Shown: positions 17,361 through 26,998 of the stretch, in pieces | Layout: every line of letters begins with the position of its first letter | Position numbering within the stretch: position 1 is the first letter of the stretch | DNA from: JAYQKL01 sp965243245 | GTDB taxonomy: Bacteria > Pseudomonadota > Alphaproteobacteria > RS24 | NCBI GenBank assembly: GCA_965243245.1 | Contig: OZ251536.1 | Location: forward strand, 682,001 to 746,000 | Length of the DNA stretch: 64,000 nt | Reading direction: 5' to 3' | The notes under the pieces: generated by a model | The model's database searches: none | Told to the model about the DNA's origin: nothing | What the model saw: the letters and a program-made list of their open reading frames with translations, nothing else | Position numbers and translations under genes: made by a program

Positions 17361-18539
17361 CTAATTGGCTTTAGCCAGAGCTGTTTCAAATGCCCAGTCC
17401 AGCCAGTGCGTTAGTTTTTCTAAATCAGCAGTTTCCACCGTTGCCCCCCCCCAAATCCGTAATCCAGCAGGCGCATCCCGATAAGCCCCAATATCATAGG
17501 CAACGCCCTCTTGGTCTAACAAGGCGGCAAGTTGTTTTGCCAAAGCACTCTGTGCATCTGCCCCCAGTGCTAATGTGCGCGGTGCAGTGATGGTCAAACA
17601 AATAGATGTATTAGAAAGATTGGCCTCATCAACGCACAAGAAACTTACCCAATCTGTGCGCGCCACCCAATTTTTAAAGACGCCAAGATTATCGCTAGAG
17701 CGTTTGATGAGCGCGTCCAATCCGCCAATTTCTTCGGCCCATTTGAGTCCATCAACATAATCTTCAACTGCCAGCATGGACGGCGTGTTGATGGTTTCGC
17801 CTTGAAAAATACCCTCAATAAGCTTGCCGCCTTTCGTCAGGCGAAATATTTTTGGTAGCGGCCAAGACGGGGTATAGCTTTCTAATCGCGTCGCCGCACG
17901 CGGGCTAAGAATAAGCATGCCATGGGCAGCTTCCCCGCCCATAACTTTTTGCCAACTAAAAGTCGTCACATCAAGCTTAGGCCATGGCAAATCCATGGCG
18001 AAAACGGCAGATGTCGCATCGCACAAGGTCAAGCCTTGACGTGCGCCATCAATCCAATCGCCATCAGGTACACGCACGCCCGAAGTGGTGCCATTCCATG
18101 TAAAAACCACATCGCGCCTAAAATCAACTTTGCTAAGGTCGGGCAGATATCCATAGACAGCTTCCATCACGCGCAGGTCATCTAGCTTGAGCTGCTTGGT
18201 CGCATCCGTAATCCAGCCCTTGCCAAAACTCTCCCATCCCAAAATATCGACGCCGCGTGCGCCGATCATGCTCCACATTGCCATTTCAAACGCGCCCGTG
18301 TCAGAGCCCGGAACAATCCCAATATGGTAGTCATCTGGCACGTGCAAAATTTTACGCGTACGGTCAATGGCTTCTTTCAATCGAGCCTTCCCAATCTTGG
18401 CGCGATGCGAGCGACCCAGAACCGCATTGTGTAAATTATCAAGAGAATAACCCGGACGCTTAGCGCATGGCCCTGATGAAAAATTAGGATTTTGCGGACG
18501 TTCAATAGGTTTGGTCAGCAGATTTTTTGTATCTGTCAT
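17361..18539 (-). CDS. serC: Phosphoserine aminotransferase
   Basis: PLP enzyme, second step of serine synthesis. 392 residues; the alphaproteobacterial form starts with RPQNPNFSSGPCAKRPGY. The PLP lysine is in TFSWQKVMGGEAAHGML and the phosphate-contact region in FTWNGTTSGVRVP. First gene of serC-serA. The leader just before the ATG folds into two hairpins, the second of which holds the ribosome-binding region. Confidence 0.95.
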   Translation of the reverse strand: MTDTKNLLTKPIERPQNPNFSSGPCAKRPGYSLDNLHNAVLGRSHRAKIGKARLKEAIDRTRKILHVPDDYHIGIVPGSDTGAFEMAMWSMIGARGVDILGWESFGKGWITDATKQLKLDDLRVMEAVYGYLPDLSKVDFRRDVVFTWNGTTSGVRVPDGDWIDGARQGLTLCDATSAVFAMDLPWPKLDVTTFSWQKVMGGEAAHGMLILSPRAATRLESYTPSWPLPKIFRLTKGGKLIEGIFQGETINTPSMLAVEDYVDGLKWAEEIGGLDALIKRSSDNLGVFKNWVARTDWVSFLCVDEANLSNTSICLTITAPRTLALGADAQSALAKQLAALLDQEGVAYDIGAYRDAPAGLRIWGGATVETADLEKLTHWLDWAFETALAKAN

Positions 18540-18540
18540 A

Positions 18541-18582
18541 TCCCTACCCTTTCAGATAGTTGCCCCTCGTTGGGGAGGGGTG
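18541..18582 (-). ncRNA. Structured serC leader (candidate serC motif RNA)
   Basis: On the minus strand two hairpins precede serC: CCCCTC-CCCAAC-GAGGGG (18563-18580) and CTATC-TGAAAG-GGTAG (18544-18559). The second ends four bases before the ATG, and the G-rich 3' arm is the only Shine-Dalgarno-like sequence. Two small hairpins directly before serC match my memory of the serC RNA motif described in alphaproteobacteria, thought to control serC-serA. Identity is by recollection of layout, not by a model search. Confidence 0.55.
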
Positions 18583-18673
18583 TCCCACGCAAAGATATAA
18601 GTGAAATAAGGCGTCAAAGCAAGACTATAAGCCCATCAAAATACTTTGCGCACGCAAGCTTTATTTGTGCCCG

Positions 18674-19492
18674 TCATTCCTGTCCCTCATTATTCTGCTC
18701 CCAAGACCAGCCATGATGAAGCGGTTTATTACTGCCCTGTCCAAGCTCCGGGTCAGCCTGTTGGATAGCTTCACGCAGATAAGCAATGCCTCGTTCAACC
18801 GCCTGTGGCATCGCCAATCCCTGCCCAAGACCCGTCGCCGTACCAGACGCAAGCGTACACCCCGTGCCATGCGTGTTTTGACTATCTAAACGCGTATTTT
18901 CAAAAACGGTAAACCCCGTCTGCTCAGCCAGCAAGTCCACCACAACAGCATCGCTACCATGTCCGCCCTTAATCAAAGCTGCTTTTGCTCCATTTCTCAT
19001 CAAAATGTCAGCGGCAAATTTCATATCATCTATTGTTTCAACACACCGCCCTGTCAATACTTCTGTCTCTGGCATATTCGGCGTAACCAGAGCCGCACCG
19101 TTCACAAGACAGCTTTGTAAAGCGGCCACCCCATCATCGCGCAACAGACGATCACCTGAACTTGCCACCATAACCGGGTCCACAACCAACGGCCCCGCAA
19201 AGGTGTCAAGAGACACCGCAACCGCTTCAATAATACTAATCGTGCGAAGCATCCCCGTCTTAACGGCTCTGGCACCAAGGTCATGAAGGACAGCGTCAAT
19301 TTGCTTGGCAATGAAGTCTGGCGGAATGTCCATCACCTCTTGCACGCCTTGGGTATTTTGAGCCGTGAGCACTGAAACCGCCGACATGGCAAACCCACCA
19401 AGTGCGGTAATCGTTTTAATATCCGCCTGAATTCCTGCGCCGCCGCCCGAATCAGAACCAGCAATAACCAAAATAGGGGAAAGAAATGTCAT
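18674..19492 (-). CDS. thiD: Hydroxymethylpyrimidine (phosphate) kinase
   Basis: Phosphorylates HMP and HMP-P in thiamine synthesis. 272 residues, ribokinase fold. VIAGSDSGGGAGIQADIKT at the N-terminus is the ThiD signature, QNTQGVQ follows, VVDPVMVASSG is in the middle and NTHGTGCTLASG is the anion-hole motif with the catalytic Asp position shifted to the T-H-G-T-G-C form of ThiD. No TPP riboswitch is visible upstream. It lies 17 bp after glmM and is probably co-transcribed. Confidence 0.93.
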   Translation of the reverse strand: MTFLSPILVIAGSDSGGGAGIQADIKTITALGGFAMSAVSVLTAQNTQGVQEVMDIPPDFIAKQIDAVLHDLGARAVKTGMLRTISIIEAVAVSLDTFAGPLVVDPVMVASSGDRLLRDDGVAALQSCLVNGAALVTPNMPETEVLTGRCVETIDDMKFAADILMRNGAKAALIKGGHGSDAVVVDLLAEQTGFTVFENTRLDSQNTHGTGCTLASGTATGLGQGLAMPQAVERGIAYLREAIQQADPELGQGSNKPLHHGWSWEQNNEGQE

Positions 19493-19509
19493 TTATGAAA
19501 GCACATCAC

Positions 19510-20850
19510 CTAAATCGCGCCAGCAATGGTTTCGACAATATCATCAACCACTTTTGTGACTAATGTTGCATCATCGCCCTCGCCCATCACCCGAATAAGT
19601 GGCTCAGTTCCAGATTTACGAATGACCAAACGCCCATTCTTGCCCAAGCGGTTTTCACCTTCTGCAATAACTTGTTTGACAATATCGGCTTCAAGCGGTG
19701 ACGGCCCCGTAAATTTTACATTTTTAAGTAATTGCGGCAGCGCAGAAAACACACGCCCCAGCAGGCTGATAGGCTTGTCCGTAAGCCGCATCACGCTCAA
19801 CACTTGTAACGCGGCAATTAACCCGTCTCCTGTGGTGGAAAAATCAGACATGATCATATGACCCGATTGTTCGCCGCCAAGATTGAAGCCTTTTTTACGC
19901 ATTTGTTCAACAACATAGCGGTCACCCACAGCCGTGCGGAGCAAATCAAGCTTGCGGCTGTTCAAATAACGCTCCAACCCAAGATTAGACATAATCGTCG
20001 CCACAACCCCCGGCTGGCTCAGCATATCGCGTGTCTGCCAACTCGTGGCAATCATCCCCATAATCTGGTCGCCATCAATCTGCTGGCCATTTTCGTCAAT
20101 AATAATGACGCGGTCCGCATCCCCGTCAAAAGCAATGCCAATATCAGCTTTTTGCGCCAAGACAGCTTCCTTGAGTAAAGCCGTATCAGTCGAGCCGCAC
20201 CCTTCATTAATGTTGCAACCATCAGGCGTACATCCAATACTAACAACATCCCCCCCCAACTCCCACAAAGCCGTTGGCGCAACTTTATAAGCCGCACCAT
20301 TGGCACAATCTACCACAACCTTCAAACCACCAAGATGCATCTTGCGCGGTAGCGTTCGTTTAGCAAACTCAATATACCGCGCCTGTGCATCATCGATCCG
20401 TTTCGCGCGCCCCAGCGCATCCGGAGACGATAATGGCCCGACACCATCATCCATATAAGCCTCAATCTCATATTCAATTTCATCAGAAAGCTTAAAGCCA
20501 TCCGGTCCAAATAACTTAATGCCATTATCTTCAAACGCGTTATGCGAAGCCGAAATCATCACGCCAATATCCGCCCGCAAAGTTCGCGTCAGATAAGCAA
20601 CGGCGGGCGTTGGCATCGGCCCAAATAAAAACACATCCATTCCCATAGAAGTGAACCCAGCCACCAATGCAGGCTCAATCATATATCCCGATAAGCGCGT
20701 ATCTTTGCCAATGACCACGCGATGGCGGTAATCGCCGCGCCGAAAGACACGCCCCGCCGCCATGCCAAGCTTTAAAGCCATCTGTGCCGTCATATCACTA
20801 TTATTGACCGTGCCGCGGATACCATCAGTGCCAAAATACTTACGTCCCAT
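19510..20850 (-). CDS. glmM: Phosphoglucosamine mutase
   Basis: Converts glucosamine-6-phosphate to glucosamine-1-phosphate for peptidoglycan and LPS. 446 residues. N-terminal RKYFGTDGIRG, active-site phosphoserine S102 in MISASHNAFEDNG, metal loop AFDGDADRVIIID, substrate loop GGEQSGH and phosphate-binding RKSGTEPLIRVM near the C-terminus are all present. Downstream of ftsH and folP on the same strand, the usual alphaproteobacterial order. Confidence 0.97.
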   Translation of the reverse strand: MGRKYFGTDGIRGTVNNSDMTAQMALKLGMAAGRVFRRGDYRHRVVIGKDTRLSGYMIEPALVAGFTSMGMDVFLFGPMPTPAVAYLTRTLRADIGVMISASHNAFEDNGIKLFGPDGFKLSDEIEYEIEAYMDDGVGPLSSPDALGRAKRIDDAQARYIEFAKRTLPRKMHLGGLKVVVDCANGAAYKVAPTALWELGGDVVSIGCTPDGCNINEGCGSTDTALLKEAVLAQKADIGIAFDGDADRVIIIDENGQQIDGDQIMGMIATSWQTRDMLSQPGVVATIMSNLGLERYLNSRKLDLLRTAVGDRYVVEQMRKKGFNLGGEQSGHMIMSDFSTTGDGLIAALQVLSVMRLTDKPISLLGRVFSALPQLLKNVKFTGPSPLEADIVKQVIAEGENRLGKNGRLVIRKSGTEPLIRVMGEGDDATLVTKVVDDIVETIAGAI

Positions 20851-20956
20851 TGCAAAACCCTCAAAAACGAATTACCTGAAGAAAATGCCAAATGGCGGTT
20901 TTTTATGCAAATCACAGGTTTTTTCAAAAAATTTCAGTGCCCTCCACAGCATTGCA

Positions 20957-21772
20957 TTACGCAGAATAATCTTGAAGATGCATTTGTAAATCTAGCCCAT
21001 CACGCAATTGTTTACTGTCATGGGTGCGAATATAATCCACCCCTTGAGCCGCCGCCCATAATTCAGCTACCAAAGTCACAGGCGCACTCTCAAATATGGT
21101 GCGCCCGCTTAAAGAGCGCAAAAAGCTTTTGCGTGATACCGAGATCAAGACGGGTAAGCCAAAAGTTTTTTTCAAACGCTGAATATGTGCCAAAACCCGC
21201 AAAGAAGGGGCCGGGTCATCACCCAGAAAAAAACCCATACCGGGGTCCAACACCAGACGCTCACGCGCAATACCAAGCTTATCAAAACAGGCCAGCCGCG
21301 CATCAAAAAAATATTCAATAATATCCAGAATATCACCTTTGGGTGTTGCCTCACGTTTTGCCGCTCCAGCCGCCTGAATAGAATGCATGACGAATAATTT
21401 ACAGTCACTATCAACCAGAGCCTCCCTGACGCGCGGGTCACAAAACCCTTGAATATCGTTGAGCCACGCCACGTTTTGTGCCTTTTGCGCCAAAGCCCAT
21501 ATTTGCGTTTTTGGCTGATATGTATCAATCGAAAGCTCCAGCCCGCTCGCCTTTAATGCTGGTAGCACGCGCGCCAATCGCTCAATTTCAGTTTCAGGCG
21601 ACACCGGCGCACTATCTGGGTGAGACGAGGCCGCGCCAATGTCGATAATATCACTACCGCCCTGCGCCAAGGTTTTGGCATGTGCAAGAGCCTTGTCCTT
21701 AGATAAAAATTGACCGCCATCAGAAAAACTGTCGGCGGTCATATTAAGAATACCTATAATCTTAGGACGCAT
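20957..21772 (-). CDS. folP: Dihydropteroate synthase
   Basis: Condenses p-aminobenzoate with the pterin pyrophosphate in folate synthesis; the sulfonamide target. 271 residues. IIGILNMTADSFSDGGQF is the first signature, DIIDIGAASSHPDS the second, followed by LSIDTYQP, NDIQGF, LDPGMGFF and ISVSRKSFL; the last carries the phosphate-binding SRK. The family usually has NxTPDSFSDG and GAxSTRP; here A replaces P and SSHP replaces STRP. 21 bp after ftsH. Confidence 0.93.
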   Translation of the reverse strand: MRPKIIGILNMTADSFSDGGQFLSKDKALAHAKTLAQGGSDIIDIGAASSHPDSAPVSPETEIERLARVLPALKASGLELSIDTYQPKTQIWALAQKAQNVAWLNDIQGFCDPRVREALVDSDCKLFVMHSIQAAGAAKREATPKGDILDIIEYFFDARLACFDKLGIARERLVLDPGMGFFLGDDPAPSLRVLAHIQRLKKTFGLPVLISVSRKSFLRSLSGRTIFESAPVTLVAELWAAAQGVDYIRTHDSKQLRDGLDLQMHLQDYSA

Positions 21773-21793
21773 GAAACCTATCGCCCCTAGCCT

Positions 21794-23704
21794 TTAAGTC
21801 CCTTGAGGTTCAGGGTCTGGTATAGGCTTATTGCCTGTATTGGGCACAGAAAAAGATTCAGGCGCATTTTCGTCAGGGCCCGAAGAATCATCAGAGCGCA
21901 CAGGCATCTTTCCCTTTAAAAGAGCAATAATCTCATCGCCTGTCAGCGTTTCAAATTCTAACAATCCCTTAGCAATAGCATGCAAATCATCAAGCTTGTC
22001 ACGGATGATTTTTTCAGCCGTCGCATAACCTTCTTCGACAAAGCGGCGCACTTCAGAATCAATCTTGCTTTGTGTTTTGTCAGAATTATTCTGAGTTTGA
22101 GCAATTGACCGTCCAAGAAACACTTCCCGCTCATTATCACCATAAGCCAGTGGTCCCAGATCATCACTCATGCCAAATTGTGTCACCATAGCCTTTGCCA
22201 TACGGGTCGCCATTTGAATGTCAGAGGATGCACCAGATGTCACTTTCTCATGTCCAAAAATGACTTCTTCGGCAATCCGCCCGCCCATGGCAACGGCAAG
22301 GTCTGCCTTCAACTTACCCCGCGTGACAGAAATCTGGTCGCGTTCAGGCAAGCGCATCACCATGCCCAACGCACGCCCGCGCGGAATAATCGTCGCCTTA
22401 TGAATAGGGTCAGAGGCTTCTAAATTCAACGCCACTAAGGCATGCCCGCCTTCATGATAAGCGGTGAGTTTTTTCTCTTCTTCACTCATCACCATAGAAC
22501 GGCGTTCAGCCCCCATCATCACTTTATCTTTGGCGTCTTCAAATTCTGCATTTGTCACCATTCGTTTATTGCGCCGCGCCGCGAGCAAAGCCGCTTCATT
22601 CACCAGATTAGCCAAATCCGCACCAGAAAACCCCGGCGTGCCACGGGCAATTATGCGCACTTCTACATCTTGACCCAGCGGCACTTTTTTCATGTGCACT
22701 TTAAGAATTTTCTCACGCCCAATAATATCTGGATTGGGCACAACCACCTGTCGGTCAAATCGTCCGGGGCGCAAAAGCGCAGGGTCAAGAACATCAGGAC
22801 GGTTCGTTGCAGCAATTAAAATAATACCTTCATTTTCTTCAAAGCCGTCCATCTCAACAAGAAGTTGGTTAAGCGTTTGCTCGCGCTCATCATTGCCGCC
22901 GCCAAGCCCCGCTCCTCGGTGGCGTCCAACCGCATCAATTTCATCAATGAAGATGATGCAGGGCGCATTGGATTTTGCTTGTTCAAACATGTCACGCACA
23001 CGGCTTGCTCCAACGCCGACAAACATCTCAACGAAGTCAGAGCCAGAAATAGAGAAAAACGGCACACTCGCTTCGCCCGCAATGGCGCGTGCTAAAAGGG
23101 TTTTACCTGTTCCGGGCGGCCCCACCAGCAAAGCGCCTTTGGGAATACGTCCACCCAGTCTTTGAAACCGGCTTGGGTCTTTGAGAAAGTCCACAATTTC
23201 GGCTAAATCATCTTTGGCTTCATCAATGCCCGCAACATCGTCAAAAGTCACACGCCCTTGGGCTTCATTCAAAAGTTTCGCCTTTGATTTCCCAAATCCC
23301 ATAGCACCACGTCCGCCGCCTTGCATCTGGCGCATGAAAAAAATCCAGACACCAACCAGCAACAACATTGGAAACCATCCAATGAGAATACCCAAAAGGC
23401 TTGGTCCATTATCAACAGGCTTCACCGAGATACTCACACCTTGCTTGGTCAACTTATCAATTAAATTTGGGTCGTTTGGTGGAATAAAGGTTGAAAACCG
23501 CAAGCCATCAGTTGTCTGGCCGGTCACTTTGTCACCATTCATTGTGATCCGCACCACATTACCGGCTTCGACTTCGGCCAAGAACTGAGAAAAAGTTAAC
23601 TCACTTTTTTGCGACACAATACGCCCGCCCTGAAACACATTGAACAAGGAAATCAGCATCAGTCCAACAATCGCCCAAACAAAAAAGTTTCTCATATTAT
23701 TCAA
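21794..23704 (-). CDS. ftsH: ATP-dependent zinc metalloprotease FtsH
   Basis: Membrane AAA+ protease for quality control. 636 residues. Transmembrane segments at about 5-22 and 103-124 bracket a periplasmic domain. The AAA domain has Walker A GPPGTGKT at 195-202, Walker B IIFIDEIDAVG and the second region of homology ATNRPDVLDPALLRPGRFDR (in part). The zinc site HEGGH is at about 417-421. The C-terminal tail ends in an acidic, proline-rich stretch. Last gene of the run from tolQ down. Confidence 0.97.
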   Translation of the reverse strand: MNNMRNFFVWAIVGLMLISLFNVFQGGRIVSQKSELTFSQFLAEVEAGNVVRITMNGDKVTGQTTDGLRFSTFIPPNDPNLIDKLTKQGVSISVKPVDNGPSLLGILIGWFPMLLLVGVWIFFMRQMQGGGRGAMGFGKSKAKLLNEAQGRVTFDDVAGIDEAKDDLAEIVDFLKDPSRFQRLGGRIPKGALLVGPPGTGKTLLARAIAGEASVPFFSISGSDFVEMFVGVGASRVRDMFEQAKSNAPCIIFIDEIDAVGRHRGAGLGGGNDEREQTLNQLLVEMDGFEENEGIILIAATNRPDVLDPALLRPGRFDRQVVVPNPDIIGREKILKVHMKKVPLGQDVEVRIIARGTPGFSGADLANLVNEAALLAARRNKRMVTNAEFEDAKDKVMMGAERRSMVMSEEEKKLTAYHEGGHALVALNLEASDPIHKATIIPRGRALGMVMRLPERDQISVTRGKLKADLAVAMGGRIAEEVIFGHEKVTSGASSDIQMATRMAKAMVTQFGMSDDLGPLAYGDNEREVFLGRSIAQTQNNSDKTQSKIDSEVRRFVEEGYATAEKIIRDKLDDLHAIAKGLLEFETLTGDEIIALLKGKMPVRSDDSSGPDENAPESFSVPNTGNKPIPDPEPQGT

Positions 23705-23829
23705 AACGCTACCCTCAAATTAATGGTTTCCATAATTCTTTAAGTTCCGCAACAGTTAAGCTACAGCACCTATTTATAAGATAGTTATACCTTGCCTCAA
23801 TTACCACCCCGAAAGCGTGAATTTAGGGG

Positions 23830-25215
23830 TTATTTTTTAAAATTAGCACGCCATAAATCAATATTAATATCTGGATGTGTCAAAATACCCGCAATTGCGA
23901 GCGGCTCCCCTCGTTTTTTGGCTTGTCCCTCATCTGGCATCCGCCAAATACAAGCTAGACCATGCAACACATGGGCGGGCATTTTAGGGATTTCAAACCC
24001 TTTATCTCTCATCCATTGCGCGCCTTTTTCACCTAGCGCGGCAACTTCATAACGCCCTCGCATTTTTTTTGAAACATGAATTAAAAACCTTGCATCCCAT
24101 ATATGCGAACGCCCTTTTGGCAAAATGAAAGGTATCTGGTCAATATCAGACGGCTCACGATAAAAGCTGACACTGGTTTTTTTAACAGAAACAATCTGCC
24201 CCGCCAGTGTTTGTCTTGAGGTTTTGCCAGTGCGCATAATCGCATAAAGTTTATCAATGCTTGCTTGGCGCGGCGGATAGGCTCTAAAAGTGCCAAGCAA
24301 GTGTCTTAACAGCCGCATCCCGATATCTTCCGCCAAAGCGTTGAAGCTTTCACGCCCCAACGACATAACCCCGAAAGCATCACATTGCACAAGCTTTTCG
24401 AACGATTCGCGGGCTAATTTTTCCAGCACCTCACGCGATTTTTGTAGGCGATGAGCCGTATCAGCTATTTTTTGTGGCGTCAGTCCAAGTTCAGCAAGCT
24501 TGTGGCTGTTTTGTCGGAACAAAACACGCTGGTAGCGCGGATCTTTATTGCTTGGGTCCTTGACAGGCGTAACGTCTTCCCCCTTCAAACTCAAATGGAG
24601 CGTCTGGCGCGCAACATCAAGGAAAGGTCTGAAAATAACCCCATTTTCATGCGCACTCACAGCCTGCATAGCACAAAGACCGTCAACGCTTGAGCCTCTT
24701 GCCAGCCGTTGCAAAAAAGTCTCAGCTTGGTCTTCCAGATGATGGGCAACGACCAAGCCCGCCGCCTTATTTTTCGCACACCATGTGAGCATCGCGTCAT
24801 AACGCGCCGCGCGCGCCCATGATTGTATAGAGTTTTTTGGTTTTTCAGTTTTCATTTTAAGTTTATAGGCGGGCAAATTATATTGCTTTGCTATAGCCAT
24901 GACAAAATTTGCGTCCCGTGCAGAGCCCTCGCGCAATCCATGGTCAAATGTCAGCACACTAAAGCTTAAATTAGATGTTTGTGCTTTTGCGCCAAGCATC
25001 AATAATGACAAAGAATCCGCCCCGCCGGAGACCGCAAGGGCAAAATGCTGGTGCGTATTTTTAACGGCGGGACAAAGCCCATTAAGGCGAGAACGAAAAT
25101 TCGCTGGGGTTAATTTTTTAGAGACAGCCCGCACGTTGTCTTTCAATTTCTGCACGCTGAATGACCGACTGAGAAGCATCAGAAAACCTTGAAGCCAGTT
25201 CTGCAAATGCATCAC
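23830..25215 (-). CDS. tilS: tRNA(Ile)-lysidine synthetase TilS
   Basis: Makes lysidine at C34 of tRNA-Ile2, changing CAU to AUA decoding. The PP-loop AVSGGADSLSLL is at about residues 62-73 and AHHLEDQAETFLQRLARGS is the second signature. The longest frame (461 residues) overlaps the end of cpoB by 98 bp; a start further in, such as the GTG near 25136, would leave a smaller overlap, so the N-terminus is uncertain. C-terminal TilS domain diverged. Confidence 0.9.
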   Translation of the reverse strand: MMHLQNWLQGFLMLLSRSFSVQKLKDNVRAVSKKLTPANFRSRLNGLCPAVKNTHQHFALAVSGGADSLSLLMLGAKAQTSNLSFSVLTFDHGLREGSARDANFVMAIAKQYNLPAYKLKMKTEKPKNSIQSWARAARYDAMLTWCAKNKAAGLVVAHHLEDQAETFLQRLARGSSVDGLCAMQAVSAHENGVIFRPFLDVARQTLHLSLKGEDVTPVKDPSNKDPRYQRVLFRQNSHKLAELGLTPQKIADTAHRLQKSREVLEKLARESFEKLVQCDAFGVMSLGRESFNALAEDIGMRLLRHLLGTFRAYPPRQASIDKLYAIMRTGKTSRQTLAGQIVSVKKTSVSFYREPSDIDQIPFILPKGRSHIWDARFLIHVSKKMRGRYEVAALGEKGAQWMRDKGFEIPKMPAHVLHGLACIWRMPDEGQAKKRGEPLAIAGILTHPDINIDLWRANFKK

Positions 25216-26293
25216 AGCCGGTTTTCTTTTCTCCCATAACCAATAATGTCATCCCTAGTTTCAAAAGGCTATCGGGCGCTTTTGGACTGCTTTCATAGGT
25301 CGTATAACCACTTAAAAAAGCATTGGCTGCAGATTTATAATCGCGGCGTACATAATATGTCTCGCCAAGCCAATATTGAGCATTGCCTGCCAGATTATGG
25401 GTTTTGTAATTTTTCAGAAAATAGGTAAGTTTTTCTTGCGCCTCTTCATAAGCTCCCATGCGTAATTTTTGTAACGCCTCATCATAGACCCCAAGCGGGT
25501 CGGCCGCTGCTTGATTGTCTTGAAGTAACCGCGCTTCACCAACAAGTGTCGGGGCATCATCTTCGGACAATTGGTTAATCTTAGCTGATTGCCCAACTCT
25601 GATAGTTCCTAAGACTTGCGGCTTTGATGCCCGATTTGAGCCAGTTGCACCTTTTTTATAGCTTGAAAGATCACCTTTTCGCGCAACGACTTCCAGTTCT
25701 TGGAAACGAAATTCCGTATCGGCGGCAATTTGCTCGAAGCGTTCGCCGAGTTTTATCAAGCGGAACGAGATATCATCAATCTGACCATTTAGCATCCGCA
25801 TAACCTCCTCAATTTGTCCAAGCCAAAGACGCAAATCAGCAATGCCTGATTTACCAAGAGCACCGCCATTATCGCCGCCCGACAAACCATTTGCTTGCGA
25901 TAAACCCTGCAACTGGCCTTCAATCATTGTTAAGCGTTCTAGCAATTCCTGCTGGGATTGATCCTGAAACAAAGGAAGATTGCCCGCTATTGGCATTTGC
26001 TCAAGTCTTTTGGTAATCAGATTAAGCGAGGTTTCAATCGAAAAAATCTTACCCGCCAGACTGTTTTTTGAGACTCCAGAAGACGTATCAAGAGGCTGAA
26101 TATCAGACGTGTCAGCCTCAAGCTGAGGGGACAAAGGAAAAAAAGAACCACCCTCTAGCTGGGCAAAAGCGTGAACGCTCAAAAGCGTTCCCCAAAAAAA
26201 GACCAATGTCACAGTTTTGAATAAAGTTTTGAATAAAGTTTTGAGTAAAATTTTAAGTAAAGTCTCAACACGGTAATTTTGCCAATTATGCAT
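25118..26293 (-). CDS. cpoB: Tol-Pal system protein CpoB (YbgF)
   Basis: Periplasmic partner of the Tol system. The ATG at 26293 (MHNWQNY) has GGAG seven bases upstream and gives 391 residues with a signal peptide ending at VHAFAQ; a start at 26365 is less likely. A coiled-coil trimerisation region (about residues 75-190) is followed by TPR repeats beginning YDEALQKLRMGAYEEAQ. The basic N-terminus is built from a 12-bp in-frame tandem repeat (KTLF repeated). Last gene of tolQRAB-pal-cpoB. Confidence 0.9.
   Translation of the reverse strand: MHNWQNYRVETLLKILLKTLFKTLFKTVTLVFFWGTLLSVHAFAQLEGGSFFPLSPQLEADTSDIQPLDTSSGVSKNSLAGKIFSIETSLNLITKRLEQMPIAGNLPLFQDQSQQELLERLTMIEGQLQGLSQANGLSGGDNGGALGKSGIADLRLWLGQIEEVMRMLNGQIDDISFRLIKLGERFEQIAADTEFRFQELEVVARKGDLSSYKKGATGSNRASKPQVLGTIRVGQSAKINQLSEDDAPTLVGEARLLQDNQAAADPLGVYDEALQKLRMGAYEEAQEKLTYFLKNYKTHNLAGNAQYWLGETYYVRRDYKSAANAFLSGYTTYESSPKAPDSLLKLGMTLLVMGEKKTGCDAFAELASRFSDASQSVIQRAEIERQRAGCL
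26214..26262. repeat. 12-bp in-frame tandem repeat in the cpoB signal-peptide region
   Basis: The unit GTTTTGAATAAA, read on the plus strand, occurs about four times, the last copies diverged. On the coding strand it gives KTLF-type units ahead of the hydrophobic core of the signal peptide, adding positive charge. Confidence 0.65.
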
Positions 26294-26420
26294 ACACATC
26301 TCCATTGCAATCATAACTATACGCACAAAAAGGGCAGATATATGGCAATTATATGGCAATCTCAAATTAAATAAAAAGGCGCATCAAAAGACGCGCCTTA
26401 TTAAATTAAATCTGGACGGC

Positions 26421-26465
26421 TCTAGCGAACAACGTTCTAACGAACAACGTTCTAACGAACAACAG
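26421..26465. repeat. 15-bp tandem repeat across the pal stop codon
   Basis: Three 15-bp units (TCTAACGAACAACGT, first and last copies with small changes). The copy at 26451-26465 contains the last codons and TAG stop of pal; the other two repeat that end downstream of the gene, placing further in-frame TAG codons every 15 bp. Confidence 0.8.
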
Positions 26466-26907
26466 AGACGGCACGGCGATTCTTAGACCAACACCCCTCA
26501 TCAGCGCAAAGTGAAACCGGCCGCTCTTTACCATAAGAAACGGTTGAAAGACGCGAAGGATTGACCCCCATACTGACCATAAAGTCACGCACGGCAGTTG
26601 CGCGGCGCGCCCCCAAAGCCAAGTTATAATCGCGTGTGCCGCGTTCATCAGCATGCCCTTCAATTAAGAGGCGTGTATTGTTTTGTTTTAACCATTTAGC
26701 CTGCTTGCTAATTGTATGGCGTGCAGAAGCCGTCAAGCGAGAGCTATCTGTTACGAAAAACACCCGATCTCCGACATTGCGAACGAGCTCACGCACGGTT
26801 CCTTCTTTTGAAGCACTAGAGCTGCGCGTTAGCCCAGAGCCACATGCTGCCAGCACAGCACATAAAAGCGCGGTAGCACCAAGTTTTAAAATATTTTTTT
26901 GTGACAT
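26452..26907 (-). CDS. pal: Peptidoglycan-associated lipoprotein Pal
   Basis: 151 residues from the ATG at 26907, supported by GAGGAGATTTTA upstream; longer frames upstream are not coding. Lipobox LAAC places the lipidated cysteine at residue 22. The OmpA-like domain contains LIEGHADERGTRDYNLALGARRA (in part) and VSYGKERP, which bind diaminopimelate of peptidoglycan. Outer-membrane anchor of the Tol-Pal complex that constricts the envelope at division. Confidence 0.96.
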   Translation of the reverse strand: MSQKNILKLGATALLCAVLAACGSGLTRSSSASKEGTVRELVRNVGDRVFFVTDSSRLTASARHTISKQAKWLKQNNTRLLIEGHADERGTRDYNLALGARRATAVRDFMVSMGVNPSRLSTVSYGKERPVSLCADEGCWSKNRRAVSVVR

Positions 26908-26998
26908 TAAAATCTCCTCGGGGGCGAACGAGCCCCTAACATTTAAACCCATTAGAATATCTAACAAATTTTTGAGTAAATGAAAACATAATATTTTA

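Noticed and set aside
25176..25215. Longest TilS start as certain N-terminus
   Set aside because: It would overlap cpoB by 98 bp and adds a hydrophobic segment not expected in TilS; the start is left open.
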